Shown: one piece after another, positions 7,705 to 15,116 of the stretch
Position numbering within the stretch: position 1 is the first letter of the stretch
How the letters are laid out: every line of letters begins with the position of its first letter
Origin: a virus
IMG/VR virus record: IMGVR_UViG_3300021589_000001
Coordinates: 1-49,015 of that record
DNA: 49,015 bases
Direction: 5' to 3' (one strand)
The notes under the pieces: generated by a model
The model's input: only the letters and a program-made list of their open reading frames with translations
Database searches by the model: none
Told to the model about the DNA's origin: nothing
Made by a program: the position numbers and the translations under genes

Positions 7705-7998
7705 TTATGCCCCTGGGCGCAGTATCCACAGGCGCCCTGTTTCCTCGTCCTTCTCAACTTGGAACGACCGTCTGATAACACCTGTAAACATCGTCCTGTC
7801 TACCTTGTCGCCCTTCTCCTCGAAATATCCAGACACCGCCTTGTATGCCGCTGCCATCAGTATCTTGTCCTTCTTGAGGTCCTCGAACAACTTCACTACC
7901 AGCTCCCTTATCTTCGCACTCTTTCCTGACTTCCCTGAACTCAGCCTCGCCAAACTCTCCTTTTCAAACTGCCTATATATTTCCTTTAGGTCTGTCAT
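7705..7998 (-). CDS. Small winged-helix protein, paralogue of 19400-19720
   Basis: 97 residues. MTDLKEIYRQFEKES aligns with MTTLEQIYDKLEKQS of the gene at 19400-19720 and with DLAQVYRMYEKQS of 15354-15704. All then have a basic linker, an IRxxVxxLF helix, an AAxYKAVSGYF-type helix and a C-terminal wing. Such proteins are typical viral transcription regulators. The start follows AGGAGGTG. A perfect 10-bp inverted repeat (8022-8049) lies 24 bases upstream, so autoregulation is plausible. Confidence 0.7.
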   Translation of the reverse strand: MTDLKEIYRQFEKESLARLSSGKSGKSAKIRELVVKLFEDLKKDKILMAAAYKAVSGYFEEKGDKVDRTMFTGVIRRSFQVEKDEETGRLWILRPGA

Positions 7999-8021
7999 TT
8001 CACTTCACCTCCTTTATTTTA

Positions 8022-8049
8022 GTCAATTAGTCTTTTTAAACTAATTGAC
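8022..8049. promoter_or_regulatory. Palindromic operator candidate
   Basis: GTCAATTAGT (8022-8031) and ACTAATTGAC (8040-8049) form a perfect 10-bp inverted repeat with an 8-base A/T spacer. On the minus strand it lies between the promoter motif at 8072-8090 (TTTACAAAACTTTAATAAAG) and the winged-helix gene at 7998. At this distance it covers the expected start of transcription, as a repressor site would. Confidence 0.6.
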
Positions 8050-8071
8050 ATTAATCTATTCATTTTCTTTC

Positions 8072-8091
8072 TTTATTAAAGTTTTGTAAAA
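8072..8091 (-). promoter_or_regulatory. Archaeal-type promoter (BRE/TATA) for the 7998 gene cluster
   Basis: Minus strand TTTACAAAACTTTAATAAAG. It matches the recurrent TTACAAAA + A/T-box motif of this genome (see 11017, 11253, 18684, 18845, 33875; plus strand 19974 and 20863). Confidence 0.55.
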
Positions 8092-8105
8092 ATGTTAACT
8101 TGGGC

Positions 8106-9863
8106 TTAACCCTCACACCTACTCCACCCACACTGCATACACCTTTCACACCCTTCCATCATCACCGTAGGCGCATGACACACTGGACACTCCCCCGCTA
8201 CCACCCCCTTGTCCTCCACATGTTCCTCGCTCAAATACTCCAGTGCCTTGGCGATGGCATCGGGTACAGAGGCAATGGCCCCGAGGGTCTTGTCGTGGGT
8301 TGGAGCAGGTGAACGGATACCACGGAGTTGGTCGATGATGGCGGTGAGGGGAACGTGGTGTTGGAGGCATAGGGAGATGAGCCGTCCGATGGCCTCGGTA
8401 AAGGACTGGGTCAGCGAACCTGCGCGGCCGATGGTAATGAAGGTTTCGTATGGGCGGGTGCCCTGGAAGTTTAGGGTGATGAACAGTTTGCCGGTGCCGG
8501 TGGTAGTACGAAGTGTTTTTCCTGTGAGGACCGTGGGTGTTGTGAATTGGGCTTCGAGTTCGCGACTGCCAATACGGTAGAGGGTCAGGCCCTTGAGCTT
8601 TTGTTGGTAGCCGTAGCGGATTGCTTGGGCCACGGTGTCGGGTGTGGAGTCATGGGGCAACAAAACAGTCTTGCTGATGGCACCATCTATGTGGCGTTGA
8701 AAGGCGGCTTGCATGTCGATGTGGGTGCACCAAGGGACCTGGTCTGCAGTGGCGTCGGTGATGGGATACTTGACTGTGATGTTGCCCTGGGGCGAGTATA
8801 CAGTGTAGCCGGGGGCGTGGATAGGTTCGATGCTGGGTGTGGTGTTACAGAGCAGGGAGATGGTACCGGTGGGTGCTATACTCATGTGTTGGGCTGCATT
8901 TGGAAATGCGTCCACTAACACCTTCATCATGGTCTGGGCGACTTGGCTTGCTACATCCAGGGCCACAGGGTCCAGGTAACTAAGTCCCAGTTCATACAGG
9001 CATTCGTGCCAGCCCATGACCCCGACACCAATGCGTCGTGTCTTCTTTTCGTTCTCTTCCATCTCCTCAAACGGATACTCATTTACGTCGATGAGGTAGT
9101 CCAAGTACTCACCGAGTTGTAGGGTAACCTGTTCGAGACGCTCCCAATCGAGTTCGCCGTCGGTGACTAACTGTGCTAGGTTCACACTGCCGAGATTGCA
9201 TACACCCCAAGGTGGTAACGGTACTTCACCACAGAGGTTTACGCACTCATAAGGTGCAAGGTGTTCTGCGTACAGTACACCCGGTTCACCAAACTTCCAT
9301 GTATGCTCAGCCAACTGTTTCACAAATTCCTCATCTCTCGGGTCTAACAACCTCACCGATATGTTCATGTTCGAGAGCACTCCTTCCTGGTCCTTACACG
9401 AGATAAACTCCTCGATGTCCTCATGGTCCTGGTCCATGACTATCATATACCCACCCCTCCGCACACCACTCTGTGAAATGACTCCAGCTACCGCGTCAAA
9501 CATACCCATAAAGGCAACGGGTCCTGCGGCCTCACCACCTGTGCTTAACGGGGTGCCCCGGGGGCGTAGCACCGAGAAGTTCATACCTACACTACCACCA
9601 CTCCTGAACACCACGGCGCATCGCTTCAGTGTCTCCATGATATAGTCCAAGTCATCTTCGATTGGTAACACATAGCATGGGAATAGGCACTGGTGCTTAG
9701 TGCCTGCGTTCCGGAGTACTGGCCAAGCAGGCATCCATTGCTTCTGAAGTAAAGCCTGTAACCACTCTTCACGACCAAACGATGCTCGCTTATAGACATC
9801 GATGGGTGCCCTGTCTTGCGGTGCCATGATACGCCGCAGCAGTGTTTCTTCTATTTGGTTCAT
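8106..9863 (-). CDS. nrdJ: Class II (adenosylcobalamin) ribonucleotide reductase
   Basis: 585 residues, reducing ribonucleotides to deoxyribonucleotides for viral DNA synthesis. Active-site features: Cys63 in LFPCYVLPIE, the catalytic Asn209-x-Cys211-x-Glu213 (NLCGE) and Cys222 in GVCNLGSVNLA, completing the redox pair. APTGTISLLCNTTPSIEP is the phosphate-binding loop. The tail has two zinc pairs (CPVCHAP and CERCMQCGW). It is somewhat short for NrdJ. ATG at 9863 with AGGAGGTGAT is the proper start; the frame stays open to 9962 but that would run through the neighbouring gene. The C-terminal half (8250-8870) has a coding strand rich in pyrimidines, unlike its flanks. Confidence 0.93.
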   Translation of the reverse strand: MNQIEETLLRRIMAPQDRAPIDVYKRASFGREEWLQALLQKQWMPAWPVLRNAGTKHQCLFPCYVLPIEDDLDYIMETLKRCAVVFRSGGSVGMNFSVLRPRGTPLSTGGEAAGPVAFMGMFDAVAGVISQSGVRRGGYMIVMDQDHEDIEEFISCKDQEGVLSNMNISVRLLDPRDEEFVKQLAEHTWKFGEPGVLYAEHLAPYECVNLCGEVPLPPWGVCNLGSVNLAQLVTDGELDWERLEQVTLQLGEYLDYLIDVNEYPFEEMEENEKKTRRIGVGVMGWHECLYELGLSYLDPVALDVASQVAQTMMKVLVDAFPNAAQHMSIAPTGTISLLCNTTPSIEPIHAPGYTVYSPQGNITVKYPITDATADQVPWCTHIDMQAAFQRHIDGAISKTVLLPHDSTPDTVAQAIRYGYQQKLKGLTLYRIGSRELEAQFTTPTVLTGKTLRTTTGTGKLFITLNFQGTRPYETFITIGRAGSLTQSFTEAIGRLISLCLQHHVPLTAIIDQLRGIRSPAPTHDKTLGAIASVPDAIAKALEYLSEEHVEDKGVVAGECPVCHAPTVMMEGCERCMQCGWSRCEG

Positions 9864-9874
9864 TTCATCACCTC

Positions 9875-10369
9875 CTAATGCCAAAAGTATCTTCTCGAAC
9901 GGTAGTACGCTTTTCTCGCTAAAATGATTTTCATGGTTCGGGATGAAAGCAGTGGACACCATTCAATGAATTTTGTAGCACAACATCGTTTGTGGTCAAA
10001 TTTTTTGTTTGGTTGTTCCCACGGAAAGAAGTGTGTCCATGTGACGGGTGTGTCTCCAACCCAGTTTTCTATCTCTCGAGCATCAAATAACCTAACCGAG
10101 GTCCAACAGTCGTCTCGTAGTAGTATGAACAGATACTGGCCGTTAAGTTCACACAGTTGAGTATGTGTATGTTTGCTAAGGCGGAAATGACCGGGATGCG
10201 CTCCGGTTTGTTCAAATGTAGTCTTTACCTCTATCGGTTTACCTTCCTGTTCGAAATCACCTATATGACTAAATTGTACAGGACCCCGTTGTGTGAGATA
10301 CATCAGAGCGATATGTTCTCCCAGTCTTCCAATAGTCTCACCCGGACTTCTGTCCCTTACCTTACTCAT
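9875..10369 (-). CDS. PD-(D/E)XK nuclease-like protein, paralogue of 46517-47011
   Basis: 164 residues. TIGRLGEHIALMYLTQRGPV, then HIGDFEQEGKPIEVKTT: a helix with a conserved Glu, an Asp in DFE and the Glu-x-Lys pair of PD-(D/E)XK endonucleases (Hjc resolvase or restriction-type). The paralogue at 46517 shares GRxGExxAxxYLxxxGPV, DFxxxGxPxEVKTT and the LLRDD strand. It lies between queC and nrdJ and its TAG stop falls inside the nrdJ ribosome site. It may cut branched DNA or unmodified DNA; which one is not visible. Confidence 0.7.
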   Translation of the reverse strand: MSKVRDRSPGETIGRLGEHIALMYLTQRGPVQFSHIGDFEQEGKPIEVKTTFEQTGAHPGHFRLSKHTHTQLCELNGQYLFILLRDDCWTSVRLFDAREIENWVGDTPVTWTHFFPWEQPNKKFDHKRCCATKFIEWCPLLSSRTMKIILARKAYYRSRRYFWH

Positions 10370-10374
10370 TGTTC

Positions 10375-10980
10375 CTACGGCAACACTCTCGGGTCACTTG
10401 GCTGTATTCCCAGCTGCCCAAAGCCCCGCACCCTCTCCTTACACGACACACACTGACCACAGTGATGTTCACCCCTCTCATAACAGCTCCACGTATGCGT
10501 GTAGTCCACGCCCAACTGTAAGCCTAGTTCCACAATCTCCTTCTTACCCCACGTTAGAAACGGTGTCACCAAAACCACCCTTCTATCCGTCAGTTCATAC
10601 ACCAAATCCGTATACTCACCCACATACTTCCTCTGACAATCCAAATAGTCCACATCCCGGGCATGCACACCCATGACCACCCGCGGTATTCTATATGCAC
10701 ACGCATAATTAGCTGCCAGGGCTGCGAATACCAGGTTCCTACAGGGTTTCTGCCTCAACTTTCCAATATCCGCACTCCACAACTTATCCAACCTATACTC
10801 CACTACCTCACATCCCAACTTCTCTGCATGCCACCGCACACTCTCCAACTCCTTGGTATGTCGCCCCGGGTGAAGGAACGTCATCACTGTTACCTCGTGC
10901 TTAGACTCCAGAACCTCCGAATACAACGCCGTTACACTATCAATCCCACCTGAAACGACACAAAGGGATTTTGTTTTCAT
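10375..10980 (-). CDS. queC: QueC, 7-cyano-7-deazaguanine (preQ0) synthase
   Basis: 201 residues, ATP-dependent conversion of 7-carboxy-7-deazaguanine and ammonia to preQ0. The PP-loop VSGGIDSVTALY lies at residues 9-20; PCRNLVFAALAA and DYLDCQRKY are family motifs; the C-terminal zinc site is WSCYERGEHHCGQCVSCKER. Length is slightly short but complete. It stands apart from the queD-queE-folE2 operon, with its own promoter motif at 11017-11035, and heads a set with the PD-(D/E)XK protein and nrdJ. There is no amidotransferase domain fused to it, unlike the Gat-QueC of some phages. Confidence 0.93.
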   Translation of the reverse strand: MKTKSLCVVSGGIDSVTALYSEVLESKHEVTVMTFLHPGRHTKELESVRWHAEKLGCEVVEYRLDKLWSADIGKLRQKPCRNLVFAALAANYACAYRIPRVVMGVHARDVDYLDCQRKYVGEYTDLVYELTDRRVVLVTPFLTWGKKEIVELGLQLGVDYTHTWSCYERGEHHCGQCVSCKERVRGFGQLGIQPSDPRVLP

Positions 10981-11016
10981 TTTGTTGAATCACTTTCAAA
11001 TTTTATCTTTAGTTTA

Positions 11017-11035
11017 CTTTAAATAACTTTTGTAA
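11017..11035 (-). promoter_or_regulatory. Promoter motif for queC
   Basis: Minus strand TTACAAAAGTTATTTAAAG, 37 bases ahead of the queC ATG. TTACAAAA would be the TFB-recognition element and TTATTTAA the TATA box. No good ribosome site precedes the ATG, so a short leader is likely. Confidence 0.6.
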
Positions 11036-11049
11036 AAGTAGTCAGGTAC

Positions 11050-11243
11050 AAAAATATATGCCCCCCGGTATCACAACTTAACTTAGTTCACAAACTTCAT
11101 TGGTGACCCCAGGGCAGTTCTTTCAGGGGTGTGAATAGAAGACCAGTGGTCTCGGAAAGCTGAAATTGGCCGCAATTGCTGCGACTGGTCCGAAACCACT
11201 GCCCTCCTATTCTTTTGTTCGCCGGGGGGCGTAGAATAAATAC
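11050..11243 (-). ncRNA. Structured RNA candidate 1
   Basis: On the minus strand a promoter block (11251-11272) is followed by the shared 5' leader TATTTATTCTACGCCC. GCCCCCCGG (11230-11222) pairs over nine bases with CCGGGGGGC (11068-11060). Inside, 11189-11201 pairs with 11144-11156 over 13 bp with a single G-U wobble; on the plus strand that position would be an A-C mismatch, so the minus strand is the RNA. GAATAG/CTATTC (11212-11207 with 11138-11133) extends the stem. The closing stem runs into ATATATTTTTG, a terminator-like tail. A 7-base alternative pairing (11112-11118 with 11198-11204) suggests a pseudoknot or switch. No tRNA, RNase P or known riboswitch signature was seen. Confidence 0.6.
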
Positions 11244-11250
11244 ACTTTCT

Positions 11251-11272
11251 ACATTTAAGTAGTTTTTGTAAT
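11251..11272 (-). promoter_or_regulatory. Promoter of RNA candidate 1
   Basis: Minus strand ATTACAAAAACTACTTAAATG. Together with the following 25 bases it is the closest relative of the block at 33851-33892 ahead of RNA candidate 2. Confidence 0.6.
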
Positions 11273-11278
11273 CACTGC

Positions 11279-11707
11279 TTACACGTCTTTATCTCCGCGC
11301 CAAACGTTCTTTACTCCACATCGCTTGCACTTGTACACTCCAACCGGTATCTTATTTATCACCCATTCCTCCGACTTCTCTACAAACGCTCCGCATGCCC
11401 TACACTTCATGATATCAGGTGGTCTCTTCTTTACCTTCGGCATGTGCACCACTATCTTCCTCTCTGGCATCACTTCCACCCACCATCTTCCTGTGTGCAC
11501 CCTATCTTTTACCAGCCTAACTCTACCTCCTCGCCTAACACACTGAAACACCTCTACTGCCAGCAACTCCCCGTACTTCTCCGGCTTTACCTTCCTCAGC
11601 GTCTGCACTACCGCTGCTACCAACAGTTTCTTCCGCCCTATTTGCTCCGCTAACCTCGCAATGTCCTCCCTCAACTCCTCCGAACTAAACTTCCTCTTCC
11701 GGGTCAT
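11279..11707 (-). CDS. Winged-helix plus zinc-ribbon protein
   Basis: 142 residues. The N-terminal half (FSSEELREDIARLAEQIGRK, VAAVVQTLRKV, then a VRLVKDRV wing) follows the layout of the small winged-helix paralogues. The C-terminal half is a zinc ribbon: KCRACGAF and YKCKRCGVKN. This resembles small archaeal virus transcription factors. The start is ATG 11707, within the 3' end of the preceding gene. It is the last gene of the long early cluster before RNA candidate 1. Confidence 0.65.
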   Translation of the reverse strand: MTRKRKFSSEELREDIARLAEQIGRKKLLVAAVVQTLRKVKPEKYGELLAVEVFQCVRRGGRVRLVKDRVHTGRWWVEVMPERKIVVHMPKVKKRPPDIMKCRACGAFVEKSEEWVINKIPVGVYKCKRCGVKNVWRGDKDV

Positions 11708-11936
11708 ACACTACTTCGTTACCCTCACTACTTACTATCCTACTCACCCTCTCCTGCACTTCCTCCTCAATCTCCGTCGCTATCTGTACCACCTCCTGCC
11801 TATGTGCATCAATATACTCCGCTGCTTCCTCATCTCCACTCTCCCTGTATTCATCAATCAGCACCTGAACCTCCCATTCCTGTAGCCACCTCATCACTGC
11901 CTCATACAGTAGGTCTTCCTTCACGTCCTTCTCCAT
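11685..11936 (-). CDS. Acidic helical protein, unknown
   Basis: 83 residues, beginning MEKDVKEDLLYEAVMRWLQ and rich in Glu throughout (EIEEEVQERVSRIV), so probably a coiled-coil dimer. ATG 11936 follows GGGGGGTGAT at correct spacing; upstream in-frame starts lie within that site. It overlaps both neighbours. No family recognised. Confidence 0.55.
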   Translation of the reverse strand: MEKDVKEDLLYEAVMRWLQEWEVQVLIDEYRESGDEEAAEYIDAHRQEVVQIATEIEEEVQERVSRIVSSEGNEVVYDPEEEV

Positions 11937-12150
11937 CGCCATCACCCCCCTCGCTGTCACTCAAAATGTACTGCTCCTTCACCGGCTTCCACATCGGCTT
12001 CTCCAGGAACCTCCTCACGCCAGGCTCCTCTTTCATAAGCCACAGCGCCTCAAACAGCTCCGTCGCCGCATCCATCCATTCGTCGTGCTCGCCCGAGTCT
12101 ATCCTCATGCTCTCATAGTCTCCCAAATTTATGGTCACACCAATTTTCAT
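11902..12150 (-). CDS. Small protein, unknown
   Basis: 82 residues. It begins MKIGVTINLGDYESMRI, followed by a helical acidic stretch and a Gly/Asp/Glu-rich tail. TAGGAGGTGAT precedes the ATG. The start resembles a beta strand followed by a hairpin. No family recognised. Confidence 0.6.
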   Translation of the reverse strand: MKIGVTINLGDYESMRIDSGEHDEWMDAATELFEALWLMKEEPGVRRFLEKPMWKPVKEQYILSDSEGGDGDGEGREGRPTV

Positions 12151-12163
12151 AGGCCATCACCTC

Positions 12164-12469
12164 CTAACCATACATCACATCCTCTACATCCATTTCCTCA
12201 TCTACCTCTAAACACAATGCCCTCACCACATATATGTCCAACTCCACTAGGGTATGCAAACCCAGCTTCCTTAGGTCCTCCACATCATTCACCTCTATGC
12301 CTGTCGCTTGGACTACAGCCAGTGCCTTTGCGTCCTCTAACCTCTTACCCATAAACCTCTGGGCTAGCTTCCGCTCCAATACACTAACGCCTCTGTCCCT
12401 CTGCTTCAGATAGTCAAACAACCACAGCGCTTCATCCCGTACCATTTCACCATCTACTTCTTCACTCAC
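12164..12469 (-). CDS. Small protein, unknown
   Basis: 101 residues from GTG 12469, overlapping the stop of the upstream gene (GTGA) with AAGGAG nearby. The sequence contains ALAVVQATGIEVNDVEDLRK and LGLHTLVELDIYVV, mainly helical, with an acidic C-terminus. No family recognised. Confidence 0.6.
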   Translation of the reverse strand: MSEEVDGEMVRDEALWLFDYLKQRDRGVSVLERKLAQRFMGKRLEDAKALAVVQATGIEVNDVEDLRKLGLHTLVELDIYVVRALCLEVDEEMDVEDVMYG

Positions 12470-12861
12470 TCCTTCACCACCTCCTTAATTTTGTTACGCA
12501 TCACTATCCACTCTCTTCCGTCCATGACTACCAGCTCCATATGCTTCAGTCCCTGTACCAATTTCCTGGTTTTTGCTCGCACCCTCTTCTCTGCGTTTGT
12601 CCCCTTTATCTCACATACTACCTTCACTACTGCATCCAGTAGTACCATGTCCAAATTCTCTTCCATCAATAGCCTGCGTATAACCTCATATATCTCCTGT
12701 TTACTCACCTTCACTACTCGATATGGCCTCTTCACCTTCTTTTTCCATATCCCGTATCCGACGCGTTGTTTCCACTCCTGCTTGTCCCTCTCCAACTGCT
12801 CTTTTGTCACCATCACGGGTTCTTTTGCTCCGGCAAAGTATACGGGTATCTTTTCTACCAT
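12466..12861 (-). CDS. Winged-helix-like protein
   Basis: 131 residues. A basic N-terminal part (KKKVKRPYRVVKVSK) is followed by EIYEVIRRLLMEENLDMVLL, VVKVVCEIKGT and a wing-like ELVVMDGREWIVMRN end, the same order of elements as in the other winged-helix proteins here. AGGAGGTGA precedes the ATG. A DNA-binding regulator is likely but not proven. Confidence 0.55.
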   Translation of the reverse strand: MVEKIPVYFAGAKEPVMVTKEQLERDKQEWKQRVGYGIWKKKVKRPYRVVKVSKQEIYEVIRRLLMEENLDMVLLDAVVKVVCEIKGTNAEKRVRAKTRKLVQGLKHMELVVMDGREWIVMRNKIKEVVKE

Positions 12862-12872
12862 ACTCTCACCTC

Positions 12873-13241
12873 CTAATCACAGAGACTACTTAGCCCAGAA
12901 CTCGGTTTCGGTTTGTTGTAGTCCAGACCGAATAACTCCTTGTATATCCATTCTCTGAGTCTCTCGTCCTTAGGGTCCAACCCTCCATCATTCTCTGGTG
13001 GTGCTACCAACAATATGGCTCGCACTGGGCACGTAGTCCGTGATGCCTCTCTCAGCTCTCGTAGTTCCTCCCACTCTTCCCTATTTAGCAAGGCATGTCC
13101 CATTGTGAACGGCACCTCAGTTGTCAGTTGCTGTACCCTCCTGTCTACACTCCTGTACATCACTGAACTCATGAACAATATACTCCAGTGATGTGTAGGT
13201 CGGGGTGTTAAGAGGTGTCCCGGCCCGAGCAACTGCCTCAT
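12873..13241 (-). CDS. Small protein, unknown
   Basis: 122 residues from ATG 13241, which overlaps the previous stop and follows GGAGGTG. It contains REEWEELRELREASRTTCP then VRAILLVAPPEND, a helix-strand pair, and a basic C-terminus. No family recognised. Confidence 0.55.
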   Translation of the reverse strand: MRQLLGPGHLLTPRPTHHWSILFMSSVMYRSVDRRVQQLTTEVPFTMGHALLNREEWEELRELREASRTTCPVRAILLVAPPENDGGLDPKDERLREWIYKELFGLDYNKPKPSSGLSSLCD

Positions 13242-13420
13242 TGTTTCACCTCCCACGTTACCGCATATACCGCCTCAAATGGTATCATCACCTGTTTGTG
13301 CTCACTAAGTGTCGTCCTGATTATTCGATTTGCATAGTCAATCGTTGCGCTTTCATACTCAATTCGGTCGTGGTCCCTGAATATCACAGATACCTTCTGC
13401 ACTTTCTCATTCAACTGCAT
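13238..13420 (-). CDS. Small beta-rich protein
   Basis: 60 residues, MQLNEKVQKVSVIFRDHDR then alternating strands ending VYAVTWEVKQ. GGAGGTGAGGG precedes the ATG. It probably forms a small barrel like the next two upstream genes, with which it may share ancestry. Confidence 0.55.
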   Translation of the reverse strand: MQLNEKVQKVSVIFRDHDRIEYESATIDYANRIIRTTLSEHKQVMIPFEAVYAVTWEVKQ

Positions 13421-13655
13421 CCTCCCTCACCTCCTGCTGTGGCATCGGTCCGATATACCGAATCGTCCTGACATTATACACCGTTGTTATCCCTTCATGA
13501 TTCCTAAATAATACCACTTTACCGCTCTGGTGAACTTCGAGTTCCTCTATATCCTTCACAACACCCAGCAGTACCCTTTCTTCAGGTCCGTCCACCCTTA
13601 TTACATCCACATCTCCAGTCCTTTGGTCCCAACTCAACTCAACACTCCTCTCCAT
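13407..13655 (-). CDS. Small beta-rich protein, tandem copy
   Basis: 82 residues from ATG 13655 behind AGGAGGTG. VELSWDQRTGDVDVI, LLGVVKDIEELEV and TTVYNVRTIRYIG run parallel to ELIWDLKERRVTAL, IVGVMEDVEKMEA and RVRLIGG of the upstream gene, so the two arose by duplication. It looks like a small all-beta (Sm/OB-like) barrel. Function unknown. Confidence 0.6.
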   Translation of the reverse strand: MERSVELSWDQRTGDVDVIRVDGPEERVLLGVVKDIEELEVHQSGKVVLFRNHEGITTVYNVRTIRYIGPMPQQEVREDAVE

Positions 13656-13857
13656 TTCCAACACCTCCTATGAGTCTAACCCGTCGTACTCCACCTATGA
13701 TGACTACGTTGTGCTCACCCACTACTTTCACTACACTACTTCTCTTTGCTTCCATCTTCTCTACATCCTCCATTACACCTACTATGACTAATTTCTCACC
13801 TAGTGCTGTTACCCTTCTTTCCTTCAGGTCCCAGATTAGTTCTAATTCCTTTACCAT
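13639..13857 (-). CDS. Small beta-rich protein, tandem copy
   Basis: 72 residues, starting at ATG 13857 behind GAGGTG. It is the duplicate partner of the gene at 13407-13655, with the same strand pattern and the same ID/VE-rich central turn. It overlaps the 3' end of the zinc-ribbon gene at 13796. Function unknown. Confidence 0.6.
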   Translation of the reverse strand: MVKELELIWDLKERRVTALGEKLVIVGVMEDVEKMEAKRSSVVKVVGEHNVVIIGGVRRVRLIGGVGNGEEC

Positions 13858-14305
13858 CGGGCACCTCACCCTTCTGTTTCAACTTCCCACCACATACCGG
13901 GCATTCCTTGACGTCTCCATACACTACTGCATCACAACTCATACACCTATGTTCCTGTACTGTCCCAAACTGCACTCTCGGTTGCCAATTCCCCGTAATG
14001 AAGTACCAACTATAACCTCCACATCTTGAGCATCTGCTCCTCTGTCTACCCTCTTCCGCGTATACAACCAATCCACAATGCACACAATACATCCCTACCT
14101 TCTCTTCTATATACATGGGCCAGAGAGTCCGCTCACTCACTAGTTTTCGTACCTCCTCCAAGAGCTCCAGGACCTCACTCGCTTTTGCCTGTATTTCTTT
14201 GTGATGCATTTCATACGGTATCTGTTCTACCAGTCTTAATGCCAGTGTTATCTTTTCCATTACATCTCTTAGTCCATTTATGTAGCTCAGGTCTCCGAAT
14301 TTCAT
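13796..14305 (-). CDS. Double zinc-ribbon protein, copy 3 of 3
   Basis: 169 residues. An N-terminal helical hairpin (FGDLSYINGLRDVME) leads to SERTLWP, then a first zinc ribbon (YCVHCGLVVY ... RCSRCGGYSW), the linker WQPRVQFGT, a second ribbon (HRCMSCDAVVYG ... CPVCGGKLK) and a basic tail. The two neighbours upstream have the same order of parts. ATG 14305 follows AGAGGTGAT. It may be a nucleic-acid-binding or transcription accessory protein. Confidence 0.75.
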   Translation of the reverse strand: MKFGDLSYINGLRDVMEKITLALRLVEQIPYEMHHKEIQAKASEVLELLEEVRKLVSERTLWPMYIEEKVGMYCVHCGLVVYAEEGRQRSRCSRCGGYSWYFITGNWQPRVQFGTVQEHRCMSCDAVVYGDVKECPVCGGKLKQKGEVPDGKGIRTNLGPEGKKGNSTR

Positions 14306-14742
14306 GTTATCACCTCTTCGTGACACATCGGGCACTCCTTACCTCTCGCTCCATACACTATCGCTCCACAACACTCACACACCTTCCGTTCCACCGTACC
14401 ATACCTTACCTTTGGCTGCCACTTTTCACCCGAAACAAATAGCCATCCCCAACCCTTACATTGTGGGCACTGGTCAAATCGGTCTGGCATCTTTTCTAAC
14501 CACTCTTCACTCACATAGCACACCAGTCCACAATCCTCACAATAGAATCCCACTTTTTCCTCCTCTCTATCCGGCCATAGTATCCTTTCCCTGATGAGGT
14601 CGAGGGCCCTTATCATCCGGCCCTCCACCTCCATAAAATCGCCTAACTTTGCTGCATTGCGTGCGAGCTCCAGTTGTTTGACTGCCTCAACCAGCCCCTG
14701 CATGTACTCGGTACTGCCGAGCTTCACAGCTTGTTGCGACAT
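14302..14742 (-). CDS. Double zinc-ribbon protein, copy 2 of 3
   Basis: 146 residues from ATG 14742 (GGAGGTGT upstream). LGSTEYMQGLVEAV, then IRERILWP, first ribbon FYCEDCGLVCY ... QCPQCKGWGW, linker WQPKVRYGTVERKV, second ribbon CECCGAIVYG ... CPMCHEE. It is parallel along its whole length to its neighbours. A longer reading upstream would lie on top of the copy-1 gene and is rejected. It overlaps copy 1 by 19 bases and copy 3 by four. Confidence 0.75.
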   Translation of the reverse strand: MSQQAVKLGSTEYMQGLVEAVKQLELARNAAKLGDFMEVEGRMIRALDLIRERILWPDREEEKVGFYCEDCGLVCYVSEEWLEKMPDRFDQCPQCKGWGWLFVSGEKWQPKVRYGTVERKVCECCGAIVYGARGKECPMCHEEVIT

Positions 14743-15116
14743 ATTGGGCACACCTCCACATCTCCATATACAATTGTTCCGCATTTGCATACCTTCCTTT
14801 CTGGCATACCATACTGTACCTTCGGCTGCCAGTTGGGCATCACAAAGTACCAGCCCCAGCTTCCACATCTTGGGCACTTCCCAACTTGCTGCTCAGAGTA
14901 TACAACCAGTCCACAATCACTGCAGTACATTCCACGCTTCTCGTCCTCCACACTCGGCCACAGTATCCGTTCTTTCACCAATATGCGGGCTCGTTCGAGT
15001 TTCCCAAATTCTATGGTGCGTTCACCAATAGCTGCTTGTGCCTGCTCTATGAGCCTCTCTACCTCAGCCAGTCCCTTCACATACTCAGGGGTACCAGGCA
15101 CCAGTGTTTTACTCAT
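14724..15116 (-). CDS. Double zinc-ribbon protein, copy 1 of 3
   Basis: 130 residues. PGTPEYVKGLAEVERLI, VKERILWP, first ribbon MYCSDCGLVVY ... KCPRCGSWGW, linker WQPKVQYGMPERKV, second ribbon CKCGTIVYG ... CPICRNK. The second ribbon's first pair is CxC rather than CxxC, so the metal site may be altered. The three genes form a clear tandem triplication at perhaps 40-50% identity by eye. Confidence 0.75.
   Translation of the reverse strand: MSKTLVPGTPEYVKGLAEVERLIEQAQAAIGERTIEFGKLERARILVKERILWPSVEDEKRGMYCSDCGLVVYSEQQVGKCPRCGSWGWYFVMPNWQPKVQYGMPERKVCKCGTIVYGDVEVCPICRNKL

Noticed and set aside
9864-9962. N-terminal extension of the ribonucleotide reductase
   Set aside because: It would overlap the PD-(D/E)XK gene end and lacks a ribosome site; ATG 9863 has a perfect one.
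11050-11243. tRNA, tmRNA or RNase P RNA
   Set aside because: No T-loop GTTCRA, no acceptor CCA, no P4 consensus; stem lengths do not fit.
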